Positions 12,150 through 22,329 of a stretch of 64,000 bases of DNA are shown piece by piece. Made by a program: the position numbers and the translations under genes. Origin of the DNA: Rhipidocladum racemiflorum (lineage: Eukaryota > Streptophyta > Magnoliopsida > Poales > Poaceae); contig CM070578.1 in the NCBI GenBank assembly GCA_036346355.1, positions 17,002,501-17,066,500 on the forward strand, given 5' to 3'. The notes beneath the pieces were generated by a model. It saw nothing but the letters and a program-made list of their open reading frames with translations. It did not search any database and had not been told where the DNA came from. Position 1 is the stretch's first letter. Every line of letters starts with the position of its first letter.

Positions 12150-13410
12150 CGTTACGCATGAATTGCTCAATTTTCTTGTGCATGACAGGATGCCAATGAC
12201 ACGGTCGGTACACGCGCTCCTAGCAAGCGGTGCTGCCCATCACTGACACAAGTTCTCGTAATGCAAACCCATCTCTCCGAGAGGATGGTACAAAATACCG
12301 AGAACCTCAACGCTACTGTAGCTTATGGTGGAATGGTAACCGTACCACCTCAATCTCGCTTGGCCGAGTTCCAACGGACTCGCCTACCGAGCTTCTCATC
12401 GGCAACTAATCCCTTGGACGATGATGACTGGCTCGCGACATCGAGTGCAAGCTCAACATCACGAAATGCAATGACGAAGAGAAAGTACAGTACGCTGCAT
12501 ATTATCTTCAAGGAGTCTGTTGGCGCAAAAAACTTGACGAAGGGTTGATCGCCACCAACACACGAGAACGCTGGGTTCAGTTTTGATTCGTGAGCGTATC
12601 AGCATATTTGATCCCGCAATCGGCAAGAGAGACATATTCTCCAAGTAGATCGATCAAGAAACCGATCTAGGGCCTGGTAACGGTTTGATCCTAGCCGGTT
12701 TTGAAGCAAACCAACATGGATCAGGGTAACTAGTAAACCTGATCAACTCTACGAGCCGATCAAATGGGGGTAAATGCTACTTCTCCCGAAAAAAGCGATA
12801 CGTGACAAGATCGAAGAGGAAGCAGGACCTGGTAGGGTGTAATGCAGCAAAGATCAACAACCGGCAATGCGCAACTTGTATTGTTCAACGTGTATTACAG
12901 GAAAAAGATTACAAGCTAAGTGTCTACTCCTAATGCAAATGAAAAGAAAGATATTGATTGGTTGGTTTGATGTGTGTCTCTCGACGTAGCTCATCGTTCT
13001 CCTTTTATAACCCTTAGGCCTGATCGTGTTTGCTTCGAATTCTTCCTTCCATCTTGGGCATGATTGTATCTGGTCCAGGTCGTATTGGCTCCAGTCTTTC
13101 CTTCTGATCCAAGTATTATCGTATGATCGCACCCTTTTTAATTTATCTGTTCACCGCCCTTTGCCAACCTGGTTCAGGCCAGTCCTTTTAGACTCACGCC
13201 AAGATCGCACTCGTCCCGGTCACTCAATTTTGGATGCTAACAAAGTCGCCGTAGCTTGGTGGGATGCTACAAGACTATTCGCCCACCAAGCCATGTAACC
13301 ACTTGGGAAGCCTTCAAAGATGCCTTCCGCATTGCACGCAATCCCTCAACTTTAATGGAGATCAAGAAGAGGGAATTTTATAATCTCAAGTAAGGCTCCA
13401 TATTACTTTG
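12150..13410 (+). pseudogene. Ty3/gypsy gag fragment split by a solo LTR
   Basis: Downstream of the LTR end, the plus strand reads SRLAEFQRTRLPSFSSATNP (about 12350-12410), then after a frameshift DIECKLNITKCNDEEKVQYA (about 12437-12500). It resumes past a 725-bp insertion with AVAWWDATR (about 13250), TTWEAFKDAF (about 13300) and MEIKKREFYNLK (about 13355-13390). This is the conserved retrotransposon gag core. Gag normally continues for a few hundred residues; here it stops near 13400. Position and strand fit a gypsy internal region following the 5' LTR at 10545-12109, but I see no clear primer-binding site at 12110. Confidence 0.75.
12518..13242. mobile_element. Solo LTR of 725 bp inside gag
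   Basis: The insert begins TGTTGGCGC and ends GATGCTAACA, giving TG...CA termini. Flanks are GAGTC (12513-12517) and AAGTC (13243-13247), a 4/5 match consistent with an aged 5-bp target duplication. It interrupts the gag coding sequence, whose homology resumes directly after it. No coding sequence inside. Family unassigned. Confidence 0.7.
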
Positions 13411-13543
13411 AAAAACATGAAGGAAAATAGACCCTGAATAACGACACAATCATACAATGAAATTTATCAGCCAAGATACAACATAATAGTAAACTCAGGA
13501 CGTACCTTTCGATTGGCGGCCACTAATACAAGCAAGGCTACCA
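13411..13543. other. Unassigned spacer between gag remnant and LINE tail
   Basis: AT-rich sequence with no feature I can name. It probably marks the boundary where gag was truncated. Confidence 0.3.
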
Positions 13544-13544
13544 A

Positions 13545-13968
13545 TTTTTTTTTTTGACTCACTACGGAGCTAACATTTATTCATCACAATCAATATTACT
13601 GTACAAGCATCATCCGTATGTTTTTGTCCTAAAAAACATCTAAACTTTGGACCGTACGATCAAAACACACATCCGTAGGATCAACCCACCTGGAATTCAG
13701 GAGGGCGTGCATCGATCTGAAAGCAAATCCAATGATCAGGATTTTATATGATGATTGTTAAAGAAAACATCCGGATGAAACTTATCAAAACCCATATTAC
13801 AAATCATAACAAATACAGGTTGTCCGAAACTCTGTTGCCCTATTAAGCCACATATACTTCTGCCTATCCGGTGAGGCCTGCTTAGCACACAAATGTGCTG
13901 CAACATTGGCAACCTAGGGAACAAAATGAATGCCTAACTCAATAAACGTAAAACAAAGCTCCTGAATA
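13545..13968 (-). pseudogene. 3' end of a LINE-type retrotransposon with RNase H-like remnant
   Basis: An 11-base T run at 13545-13555 reads as a poly(A) tail on the minus strand. Upstream in transcript sense, about 13915-13840, one frame reads VANVAAHLCAKQASPDRQKY, resembling the C-terminal part of plant RNase H-like (RVT_3) domains, where a conserved N-x-x-A-H-x-x-A-K-x-A block occurs. The open frame is short and broken, and the 5' side is missing. It is interrupted by the MITE at 13969. A stand-alone RNase H-like gene fragment is the alternative; the tail favours a LINE. Confidence 0.55.
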
Positions 13969-14350
13969 TAGGTTCACCTTACCGTTATATACACGAATTT
14001 CGCTATTGCGTTAATCCCTAAAAATCGCATAAACTCAAAATTTAATTTTTTTTGAAAAATAATTAAACATCGTCGATTATCGTGGAAAATCGATGATTAT
14101 TGTGAAAAATCGACCGATTATCATGGAAAATCGACAAACTTGTTGAAATTTTTTGCGATTGATTTTTTGGAACAATTTTCGTCGATTTTTGACGAAAATC
14201 GAGCGATTTCCACCGATTTGTGACACGTAATTTTTTTTGATTTTTTTTTTGAATTAGACCAGTTTATCGATTGGTATTTAAAACCGGATCGCGGCGATAT
14301 GGGCGAAAATCACGAAAATCGCGCGATTTTCGTCGATTTTGTGAACCCTG
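13969..14350. mobile_element. hAT-like MITE, 382 bp
   Basis: Ends are TAGGTTCACC and GTGAACCCTG, an imperfect terminal inverted repeat. They are flanked by CCTGAATA (13961-13968) and CCTGAATC (14351-14358), an 8-bp duplication with 7 matches, as expected for hAT elements. The interior is full of short AAAATCGA/TCGATTTT motifs in both orientations. No coding capacity. Confidence 0.7.
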
Positions 14351-14358
14351 CCTGAATC

Positions 14359-14800
14359 TTGGATAAAAATGGTATGCATGCATTATGGATATCTCAATAG
14401 TTTTATTTGAAGAAAGTATCTAGCGAGAAGAAAAGGTGAATTTGGAATTACTATTTAGTAAACACTCACCATTTAACAGACCAGTGAAAGCCACTGTAGT
14501 TTGTAGTAAGTTCTGTTAATCTAGTCGTAGGTTCAACTACTGGTTGTAATTCTACATGTTATACAAAATCTCACCGAAGGAGAAGTTATCGTGCCCTTAA
14601 TTGGATTCCAAATATACGGTTTTTTACTACATATGTACTTCCCAGTAAAACAATTTATATGATCGATCCGTCATCCGTAGACATGTAGCACGGCTGAAAT
14701 AAAATGTTTTTATAATAACTAGGTGCAGGTAGTTGGAATTTTTTTTTATTAATAATCATTTTTTATTAGCATATTACAAAAATATACCTGATTTGTTTTT
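14359..14800. other. Unassigned AT-rich region
   Basis: No coding or repeat signature recognised. It may continue the sequence interrupted by the MITE. Confidence 0.3.
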
Positions 14801-14814
14801 TTTTGTTTGCAAAA

Positions 14815-15165
14815 GTAGGCATCTGTCGCGCCAGCGAGTCGCGAAAAAGTTTGTATCGCGCCAACATGTCGCGACTTGTCCAACGTGGCAGAGGCGAACA
14901 GCAGTCGCGCCACGCTGGCGCGACACGCGCCAGCATGGCGCGACGGAGCGGCGGGCAGGGGCGCTGCCACCGGGCAGCGCAGGCAAGGGGCGATCGGCAA
15001 TAATTGGCCGGTTCAGCCAGTGAAGAAAACAGAAGAAGAAAAGAAAGAGAAGAAGAAGAGAAGGAGAGGAGAAAAGGGGGAGAAAAAGCAAGAAAAAAAA
15101 AGTAAAAAGAGCAAGAAAAGAAGAAGGAGAAGAAGAAGAGGAAGAAGAAGAAAAAATGTATTCTT
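14815..15165. repeat. Palindromic GTCGCGCC repeats followed by a purine tract
   Basis: From 14825 to 14950, variants of TCGCGCCANCNTGGCGCGAC recur about five times; each is close to its own reverse complement. From about 15020 to 15158 the plus strand is nearly pure purine, dominated by GAAGAA and GAGAAG. Open frames across both parts encode only low-complexity peptides. TTCGTTCGTCG-type simple repeats follow at 15185-15230. Confidence 0.6.
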
Positions 15166-15459
15166 TGTCCATTTCTCATCTGTTCTTCGTCAGTTCTTCG
15201 TTCGTTCGTCGTTCGTTCTTCGTTCATCGGTTAGTAATTTTTGTAACTATTTTTTTGTTGATAAATTTATATGTAAGTAAGATAAATATAGGGACTTTTA
15301 GAAAACTAATAGAGTAGCAAGAGAAAAATATAGTACCTAATTAAGTACATTTAATGCATATTTTATGAAAGTATGTGTGGATAAATTAGTTAGAATATTG
15401 TAAATGCGCAAATAATATTGGTACATAATTTATTATTGGCCTCAGTCATATATGAGTAG

Positions 15460-15729
15460 TAATTTATATAAATCATTTTTCCTCGGCATAATTGATACGT
15501 AGTCTGTAAAAATATGGTTAGTGTCGGAAAAATATTATGTTAGTACCAAAAATGTAATAATCGATTAATTTTGTTGAATGTATTCATATAATCATTTTTT
15601 ATTAGTATAATTGATTTGTAGTTAGAAAAAACATAGTCAGAAAATATTAGGGTAGTACGAAAAACATATATCGTTTGTTCCTCGTTTACCGATTAGTAAT
15701 TTCTATAAATCATTTTTTCTCGGCATAAT
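15460..15729. repeat. Diverged direct repeats, about 115-120 bp
   Basis: The phrase aatcattttt...ggcataattgat or close variants recurs near 15471, 15590 and 15706, each followed by a similar AT-rich segment with gtagtacnaaaaa. The third copy is cut by the LTR at 15730. Confidence 0.45.
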
Positions 15730-16718
15730 TGTAACATCCGAACATTTTCAAAAATTAGAAAAATAAAAATCTAAGATTTAAAAATAAAATCAAATAGCAA
15801 TTTTAGATTGGAATCAAGAATTTAATTTGAAATTTGGTATCCTCATATCGTTTTCCTAAAACTTGATAAAGAGTAAATTCAATTTGGAAAATTCTTTTCC
15901 AAAAGAAACAAATTATTAAAATGAGATTCAAGGATGATCTTGATTTTGAATAAACGTCTTTTCTAAATTTCTAAAATCATTTATTGATTTTCTTAGTTTC
16001 AAAAGAGAATTGATAAAAAGATAAGAAGTAAAAGATAAAATGGTAAAATAATAAAATATGAAATTTATTATGGTAAATTCTTGGATAACCTTGGAAATGC
16101 CCTAGAAATCACTTTGGCTAGTCAAAAGTAGGGTAGGGAATTATTTGCAAGTTGATATGATCAATTAATTGTGAAACGTTGTCCTAGATTAGACCTTGTC
16201 AGAATTCTTGAGAGAACCCTAGATCTTTCCAGCACCTAGGATTTTTACCCTGTAATCTCAGTAACCTTATCCTTGTGCACGAAAATTTACAAAAATAAAT
16301 AGCTAGTTTTACTATTTATTCCTATTTATTTACTCTCAATCTGAAAATCTGTAAAATGGAGTAAAAGAATTTTAATAAAATAACTACTAGGAGTTTGACT
16401 TTGAAATTTTTATGGTAGAACCTTTATATATATCCGTACCTTCATTAAAAGTTTCAAAAATTAATATGTTAATGTAGGTCTTAAAATAAATCAAATACCG
16501 AATTCATTTATCTGTGCAGCCAGCATTGTTAGAATTTTTATAAATAAGCAGTAAACTATTTTAATCCCAAGAATTTACTGGCGGTAGAAAACTTGTCCAG
16601 GACTCTTCACAAAAAGTCTCGAAAATTCTGGATGTAATTTGGTCCTTTGATTAAATGATCCTCCATGCTGCCCGAGATGGAGAAAATGGACCATGCTTTT
16701 TTCCTCAGCCGACCATGC

Positions 16719-19023
16719 TAGGGATGAAAACGGTACGGAAACTTTCCGACCGTTCCGAAGAAAAACGGAAACGGAAGGCTTTTTTCGGAAACGGAAACGG
16801 AAATTTTCGGTACGGAAACGGAAACGGTAAAAAATTTTCGGAATCGGAAACGGAAACGGGAGAGTCAGTTCCGACGGAAACGGAAACGGAACGGAAATTC
16901 CGTACAAATTTATTCGGAAATTCCGAGCAAGCCCGGCCGGCAGGCCCAACGTTTGGCCCAACGTTTCGCCGATAGCCCGATACCATAAGCAATAACGCAC
17001 AGGCAGTACAACTTTTCTCCATGTCCAACCCTAACTTCCTGTAGGCGTCGCCGCCGCCCCGTCTGCGCGTCGCCGCCGCCTAGCAACCGGCCCCGCCTCC
17101 ACCGCGCTGCGACCCGAGCGGAGCCGCCTGCACTGCGCTGCGCCCCAACCGCGTCGCCTCCACCGCGTTGTGGCCCGAGAAGAGAAATTCGAGATGCTCG
17201 CACACAAAATCCAAAACCAAACCCTCGAAGAGGTCACCGTGGCGACAGCGGCGGCGCTGATGCCGGCCGGCAGCGACGGGGGAGGCGAGCTGGAGAGGAG
17301 GGTGATGGCGACGGTCAAGGCGTCGGAGGCTCGCAGCGACCCGCCGCTGCTGCGAGCGGTGGAGGTGGCTCGCGTCGTCGCCAGGGAAGGGACGGGGCTC
17401 CCCAGCGCGGACCTCGCTGGGATCCTCGTCTCCAACCTCTGCGTTGCGCACAACTCACCGTCGCTGTGGAAGCTCGTGGGCCAGGCGATGGCCTCCCGCC
17501 TCCTCTGCCAGCTCCACGTCCTCGCGCTCCTCACCCCCAGGTCCGAGTTTCAGTTCGTGACCAAATTGGTGCCCATTTTTGTAGCATTTGTTAGTGACTC
17601 GATGGCGGTTTTGTAGGGTGCTGCCGTAACGGCGAGCGCAGCTAGAGGCCTACCGGCTGTACCTGGAACTGCTGAAGTGTAATGCCACGCCCTCCTCGCT
17701 GTCCCTGGAGGCCGGGCCTAATCGTGACAAGTAAGATTTCAACTATGGAATGTGAGAACCTGAGGCGTGGTTTGATGGTCATCATAATGTATAATGCGGT
17801 ATTTGCTCCTTTAGATCTGCGCTGTGCACAAAACTACATCACGGTTCTTGCAGAACTCATTACTATCCCTCTATATTTTTTATGTATACTTTCAATTCCA
17901 TTATGTTGAACTGCACCGGTAAAATTGAACAAAAAAAACATCTTTGTTAAAATGTACAGCTTCATGATGCTTGATTACACCCCAAGCATGAAGTGTAATG
18001 GGTTAATAATTAACCTTGTTTTGTTGTTTTCGCTTGTCTGAAGACACGTGCTCATTTGTGGATATCACAATTTGTAGTATGATAAATGTATATGGCCATG
18101 TTTTGATGGTTGTTGACCGACATTACTGTTATACTTGCCTTTTTTTTGGCTTATTTTCTGGTTTCATACGTTGCAGTATGACCATACACCATAGTACCTA
18201 TATGTGGTAAACCGTAAATGCTCTGCTCTGTATGAACAATATTACCTGTTAGTGACTTGTATGCTGCTGATTTGTGCTCATATGCGGTTACTGTGCTTCC
18301 CAGGATAACCAAGTCTATTGATGATGCTTTGCAACTATCAAAAATTTATGGATCATGTGAAATAGACTTTGGACACGCTGTCATTCTGTTCGTGCTGATT
18401 GTTGTCACCAAACTGATTGATTGCGTTCTTGAGGATTGTGGCTTTCCATCTGGGCTGACAAAGGAGCAGGAGAGCATACATTCAATTGAAGGGCCACAGG
18501 GCATGGACTTAGATGTCAAAGTGGTCTTTACTGAGAAGCAAAATGAGCACTGTGAACAATTGCCTCAAAAGAATACTGTCATGTGCTTGCTATTATGTTA
18601 TGAGGTAGAATTATATGTGTTTATTATTATATTATGATGTGAAACTATCTATATTTATTATTATACTATGATGCGTTTGTTGATTTTGAGGTAAACAATG
18701 TTTACATGCCCTTATTCATACAATGCTCAATGTTGGCTAATGCTATTAAGATGTTTAGTGTAACTACAATACCATTTAAAAAAGTAGGTATGTTTGGAAC
18801 TTTGGATAGATAGTGTACTACTGTACTAGTGTACTACGTTCTTGTGGAATTTTCCGCTTTCGTTTTCGTTTCCGCACCGTTCTGTTCCACTTCCGTTTCC
18901 GACACTATCCGTTTCCGTATCCGTTTTCGGGGTTTCCGATTTCGTTTCCGTTACCGGTAAAAAATATGGAAACGGAAACGGAATAGCTATTTACCGACCG
19001 TTTTCGTACCGTTTTCACCCCTA
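16719..19023 (+). mobile_element. Non-autonomous hAT element #1 carrying a MED33 fragment
   Basis: Perfect 8-bp target duplication GACCATGC at 16711-16718 and 19024-19031. Termini TAGGGATGAAAACGGTAC and GTACCGTTTTCACCCCTA form an inverted repeat with one mismatch. The left subterminal 180 bp contain about 11 copies of AAACGG. The right end has CCGTTT copies in inverted orientation plus two direct AAACGG. AAACGG is the hexamer bound by maize Ac transposase. No transposase is encoded; instead the interior holds exons and introns of a host gene. Sense of the captured gene is plus. Confidence 0.92.
17260..18590 (+). pseudogene. Captured 5' fragment of Mediator subunit 33 (MED33/REF4-RFR1 family)
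   Basis: MED33 proteins are plant Mediator tail subunits that influence phenylpropanoid gene expression. Exon 1 (ATG at 17260) encodes ELERRVMATVKASEARSDPP and LVSNLCVAHNSPSLWKL. Exon 2 (17617-17715) encodes EAYRLYLELLKCNATPSSLS. Exon 3 (from 18304) encodes ITKSIDDALQLSKIYGS and FGHAVILFVLIVVTKLIDC. Introns remain: acceptor TTTTGTAG before 17617, donor GTAAGA near 17715, acceptor CTTCCCAG before 18304. Genomic DNA rather than cDNA was therefore captured. An in-frame TAA at 17627-17629 breaks exon 2. The family is normally over 1,000 residues, so this is only the N-terminal fifth or less. It is wholly inside the hAT element. Assignment rests on remembered family conservation. Confidence 0.8.
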
Positions 19024-22000
19024 GACCATGCTGCCATGATAAAGAATTAATGCCCATATGCTAAGCCTTTTCTTGATACCGAGCCCTGCCACGGTGGGGA
19101 ATTCAGCCGAAGCTACTTGTTTCCTCTGCTTTTCTCTCCGCAGGACACACATAAAGCCACTGCCATCTTTTGCCCATTGGTCAACCGAGTTATCTAGCTC
19201 AGCCAAGCCACAGATTCTTGATGGGTAGCGATATGCCTGCCACGGTATCGCTCCCTCCATACCATGCACTGCCCTCACACCACAGCCTGTGCACAACCGC
19301 CTTAGCCACCTATATAAACCATCCAAGCTTCCATTGTGAACTCCACACCCTTCCCAGAAACTCCACCGGCCCAAGCCGAACTGAATCCCATTCCCAAATT
19401 GCTTTAACCACTAAGCAACGCTGCAAGGAAAGGAGTTCGATTGTGCTTTCCTAATAAATCTCGGCCCAAAATTAAGCTAGTACTAGCATTCTGAATGTCC
19501 TTGACCGGCCACCAAGAACATCCTCCATTTGAGCTCAATAGTTGCCGACTTCTTTGGCTATTTAAAGACTCGAGCATTGTCTAGTAATCACAGAACCCAT
19601 GCAAGCCAATCTCTACTGTTTATTTGGTCTTCTTCGGATGCTTGTTGTCGCTGGCCAAAGCTACCAACGGAGCCTCCTGTGCTTACTTTGTTCAGTACCA
19701 AACTCAACTGAAGGGTGGCCCTAAGGTGAGCATTAGTACTTGGCCGTTTTCAATTTTGTATGGGGCAGGGCCAATATAGGGTATAGAAACATCTCTGGCT
19801 GGTAGCCCCACGAATAAACAGTACTTGTTGCTTAGTGAAAATCAATTAGTTTACTTTGATTGTATGGTAAGAAGGGCTACCGTGAGATGAGCATAACTAG
19901 TTACATAGCTGGAACAATAGATAAAAAGCATTAGACGTAAATCTTTCAATTCAAACATCAGTAAATGAACTCAATTAGAACAACGCCTAATGAGCTCCAA
20001 GTCAGAAAGGGAGGAACTAGATCAACATGGTTTAATCTCTAAAATTGAAATCAGTTAGTTCAACTGCTTTAGAAATCAAATGCTCAGGCTATAGGAAAGT
20101 AGATCTTGGATTAGTTTATATGGACCAATCTAGACTATATCTACATACTTGTATATAAGGGTCTGTCAATAGACTGGATGTTTACCTCCATAGCAGAACG
20201 ATCTTAAGTGTTGTAAAACCTTAGTAAGCTCATAAGTTTTATGGGCAATAGATTGATGAATATCTAACTGATGTTAAAACCTAGAGATAAGCAATTTTAG
20301 ATAAAGCCAGTGAGACTGATGCTAATTTAGGAGATTCACAAACTAACCAAGACAATAATCAACATCAAGTACAGAAATCTTACATCTATTCTTGGTTTCA
20401 CTCTATCCTTCACTTTAGACATTCTTCTTTCAAATGAGTTACCAAGCTTCTGAAACAATCTGTAAGACAATACAAACCAGGCCCCAGTCTTCACAATGCT
20501 ACGCGGGGCAAGCTCTAGTATCAGTTCAATCTCCTTGTTGTGCTATCTTTGTTTAGTGCCAAGTCCATCAGATCAGCGGCCCGAACCAAAGGTAGGACAA
20601 GTACCTCAGTTAAATTTCCATTTTGCTGATTAGTGGACCGCTCTGCAGTACCCAGATTGCAGTTATATGTTTACTATTACAAGAAGGTACACCCTAAGGA
20701 GGTAGGTTTTTATTATTAGTATGTCCTTAGGTTGTATGTCGCAAAGATCAGTTCTTGCACTATACTAGGGTCACAATACTTTTATCGATACAAAATAGTT
20801 AAGCATTAGTATTAATGCGTGTAAAGTCGGCATTTAAATACCCCATAATTCAGTACTAGTTAATCTTGCAAAAATAATTCTTATACTTGCGATATAGGAT
20901 TAAATTTGTATAAAGCCGTAATGCTCTTTTATAGGAAAAACATCACGGATAGAAGTAAAATATCGCGGAACTAATTTTAAAACCCTACCAGTGCCTAAAA
21001 TATGGTTAAATAATCTTTTAAGATGCAGCCGCAAACGTAAAATGAAAATTTAATTGTTATCGCGCAGACTTTAGTAACACTTAAGCCTTTTCGGCAGCAT
21101 TTATAACATCTCGTCTAAATGCAAATTTCAGAAAGATTATTCCAGAAACACTTTAAGATATATATACTACCATATTCTTAGAAAACATTTAATTTACAAT
21201 ATGCTCTGTATCTGAATCCTATTCAAAACATAACCCTACGCAGTATGAGCCCTAAAAACCTAATATATATATATATATATGTAAATAACTTTGCTCAATA
21301 ATTAGTATTATAAGTTTAGCTCTACATTAGTAGTTAATTGTTAGGTGCCTGGAATTTGCTTAAATTGAACCATGCATGCACTAGTGATTGATTGTGATGT
21401 CTGCTTATGTTCAATAGTGCACCCTGTCGTTTTATGTACTAATTTAAATTAATATAAACAATCTTAGCTTCCTGAATTCGTAAAATAAAATAAGAATGAA
21501 TCATAAGGAATAGGTGTCTGTGCGATGCAGCCCTCAAACCGTTAAACAGTAGTAAAGACCCATGCTTGTTTATGTAATGTTTTATATTTGATTTTTCCAT
21601 CTGATTTCCTTTTGCCCTTATTGAAAGTGTTATTTGTTATCTTTTTCATTGTACGACGTGTAGAATCCGACGTCTCAGACTTCATCGTCAACAACTTCAA
21701 GATCACGTCTTCGACTTCGTCACTGAAAACAATGGATAGCAAGGCAAGCACCCCTTGATCATATTGATCCTAATTTTTCATAATTAACTAAAATGTTGAT
21801 TAAAACTTGCTTGCATATGCTATGTTCCATAAAACTATTTTTGGATACTGGTAGATATACCTTATCATTGATAAATTTCCTCAATTGGCATTGATATGTG
21901 AACCTTGATAACCCTAGCTCATGGATAGACACTTAATGTCAAAATGGGTATATTCGATTATTACATGCATATGCTTAGCCCTGCTTTAGACTGGGAACAC

Positions 22001-22329
22001 GAACAGATGGTTATACTGCTCGTGAAGAACTTAAATTGTAGACATGATGAACTCTGTTCATGGACATGTTGGAATATTGTGATTATTGAAACTTTCATTT
22101 TCTGGAAATAAAACTATAATTTCGACGTGGGTGATTATTGGCAATAGCCGGCTGTACATGTTTTAACGTGTACGTAGATAGGGTGGAGTTATCACCCATG
22201 TCACTTTGAGGACCGAACATAGTGTCCCGTGATCCAAGATTACCCGTACAACCACAATGCCGGTATGGTGATGGCTGTAACCAATTAAGTTATTAAAAAC
22301 TGACCTTGCATTATGGAAGGTTGTAGTAG

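Larger units (their letters stand above)
15730..22329 (+). mobile_element. Giant LTR, family L1, copy 1; split by hAT, 3' end missing
   Basis: Starts TGTAACATCC at 15730 after ATAAT. It shares long blocks with the L1 LTR at 31221-43612, for example accatgcatgcactagtga (about 21370 and 41412) and gggtatattcgattatta (about 21945 and 42052). It is interrupted by the hAT at 16719-19023 and stops at 22329, where an opposite-strand LTR of the same family begins. About the last 1.2 kb of the LTR is absent. It contains an (AT)n tract near 21262-21281. No gag-pol is adjacent. Confidence 0.75.

Noticed and set aside
14749..15280. Open frames through the palindromic and purine-rich repeats
   Set aside because: Translations are Lys/Glu/Arg or Phe/Ser runs caused by simple repeats, on both strands.
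17170..17616. GTG-initiated start for the MED33 fragment
   Set aside because: Plant nuclear genes use ATG; the ATG at 17260 immediately precedes sequence resembling the MED33 N-terminus.
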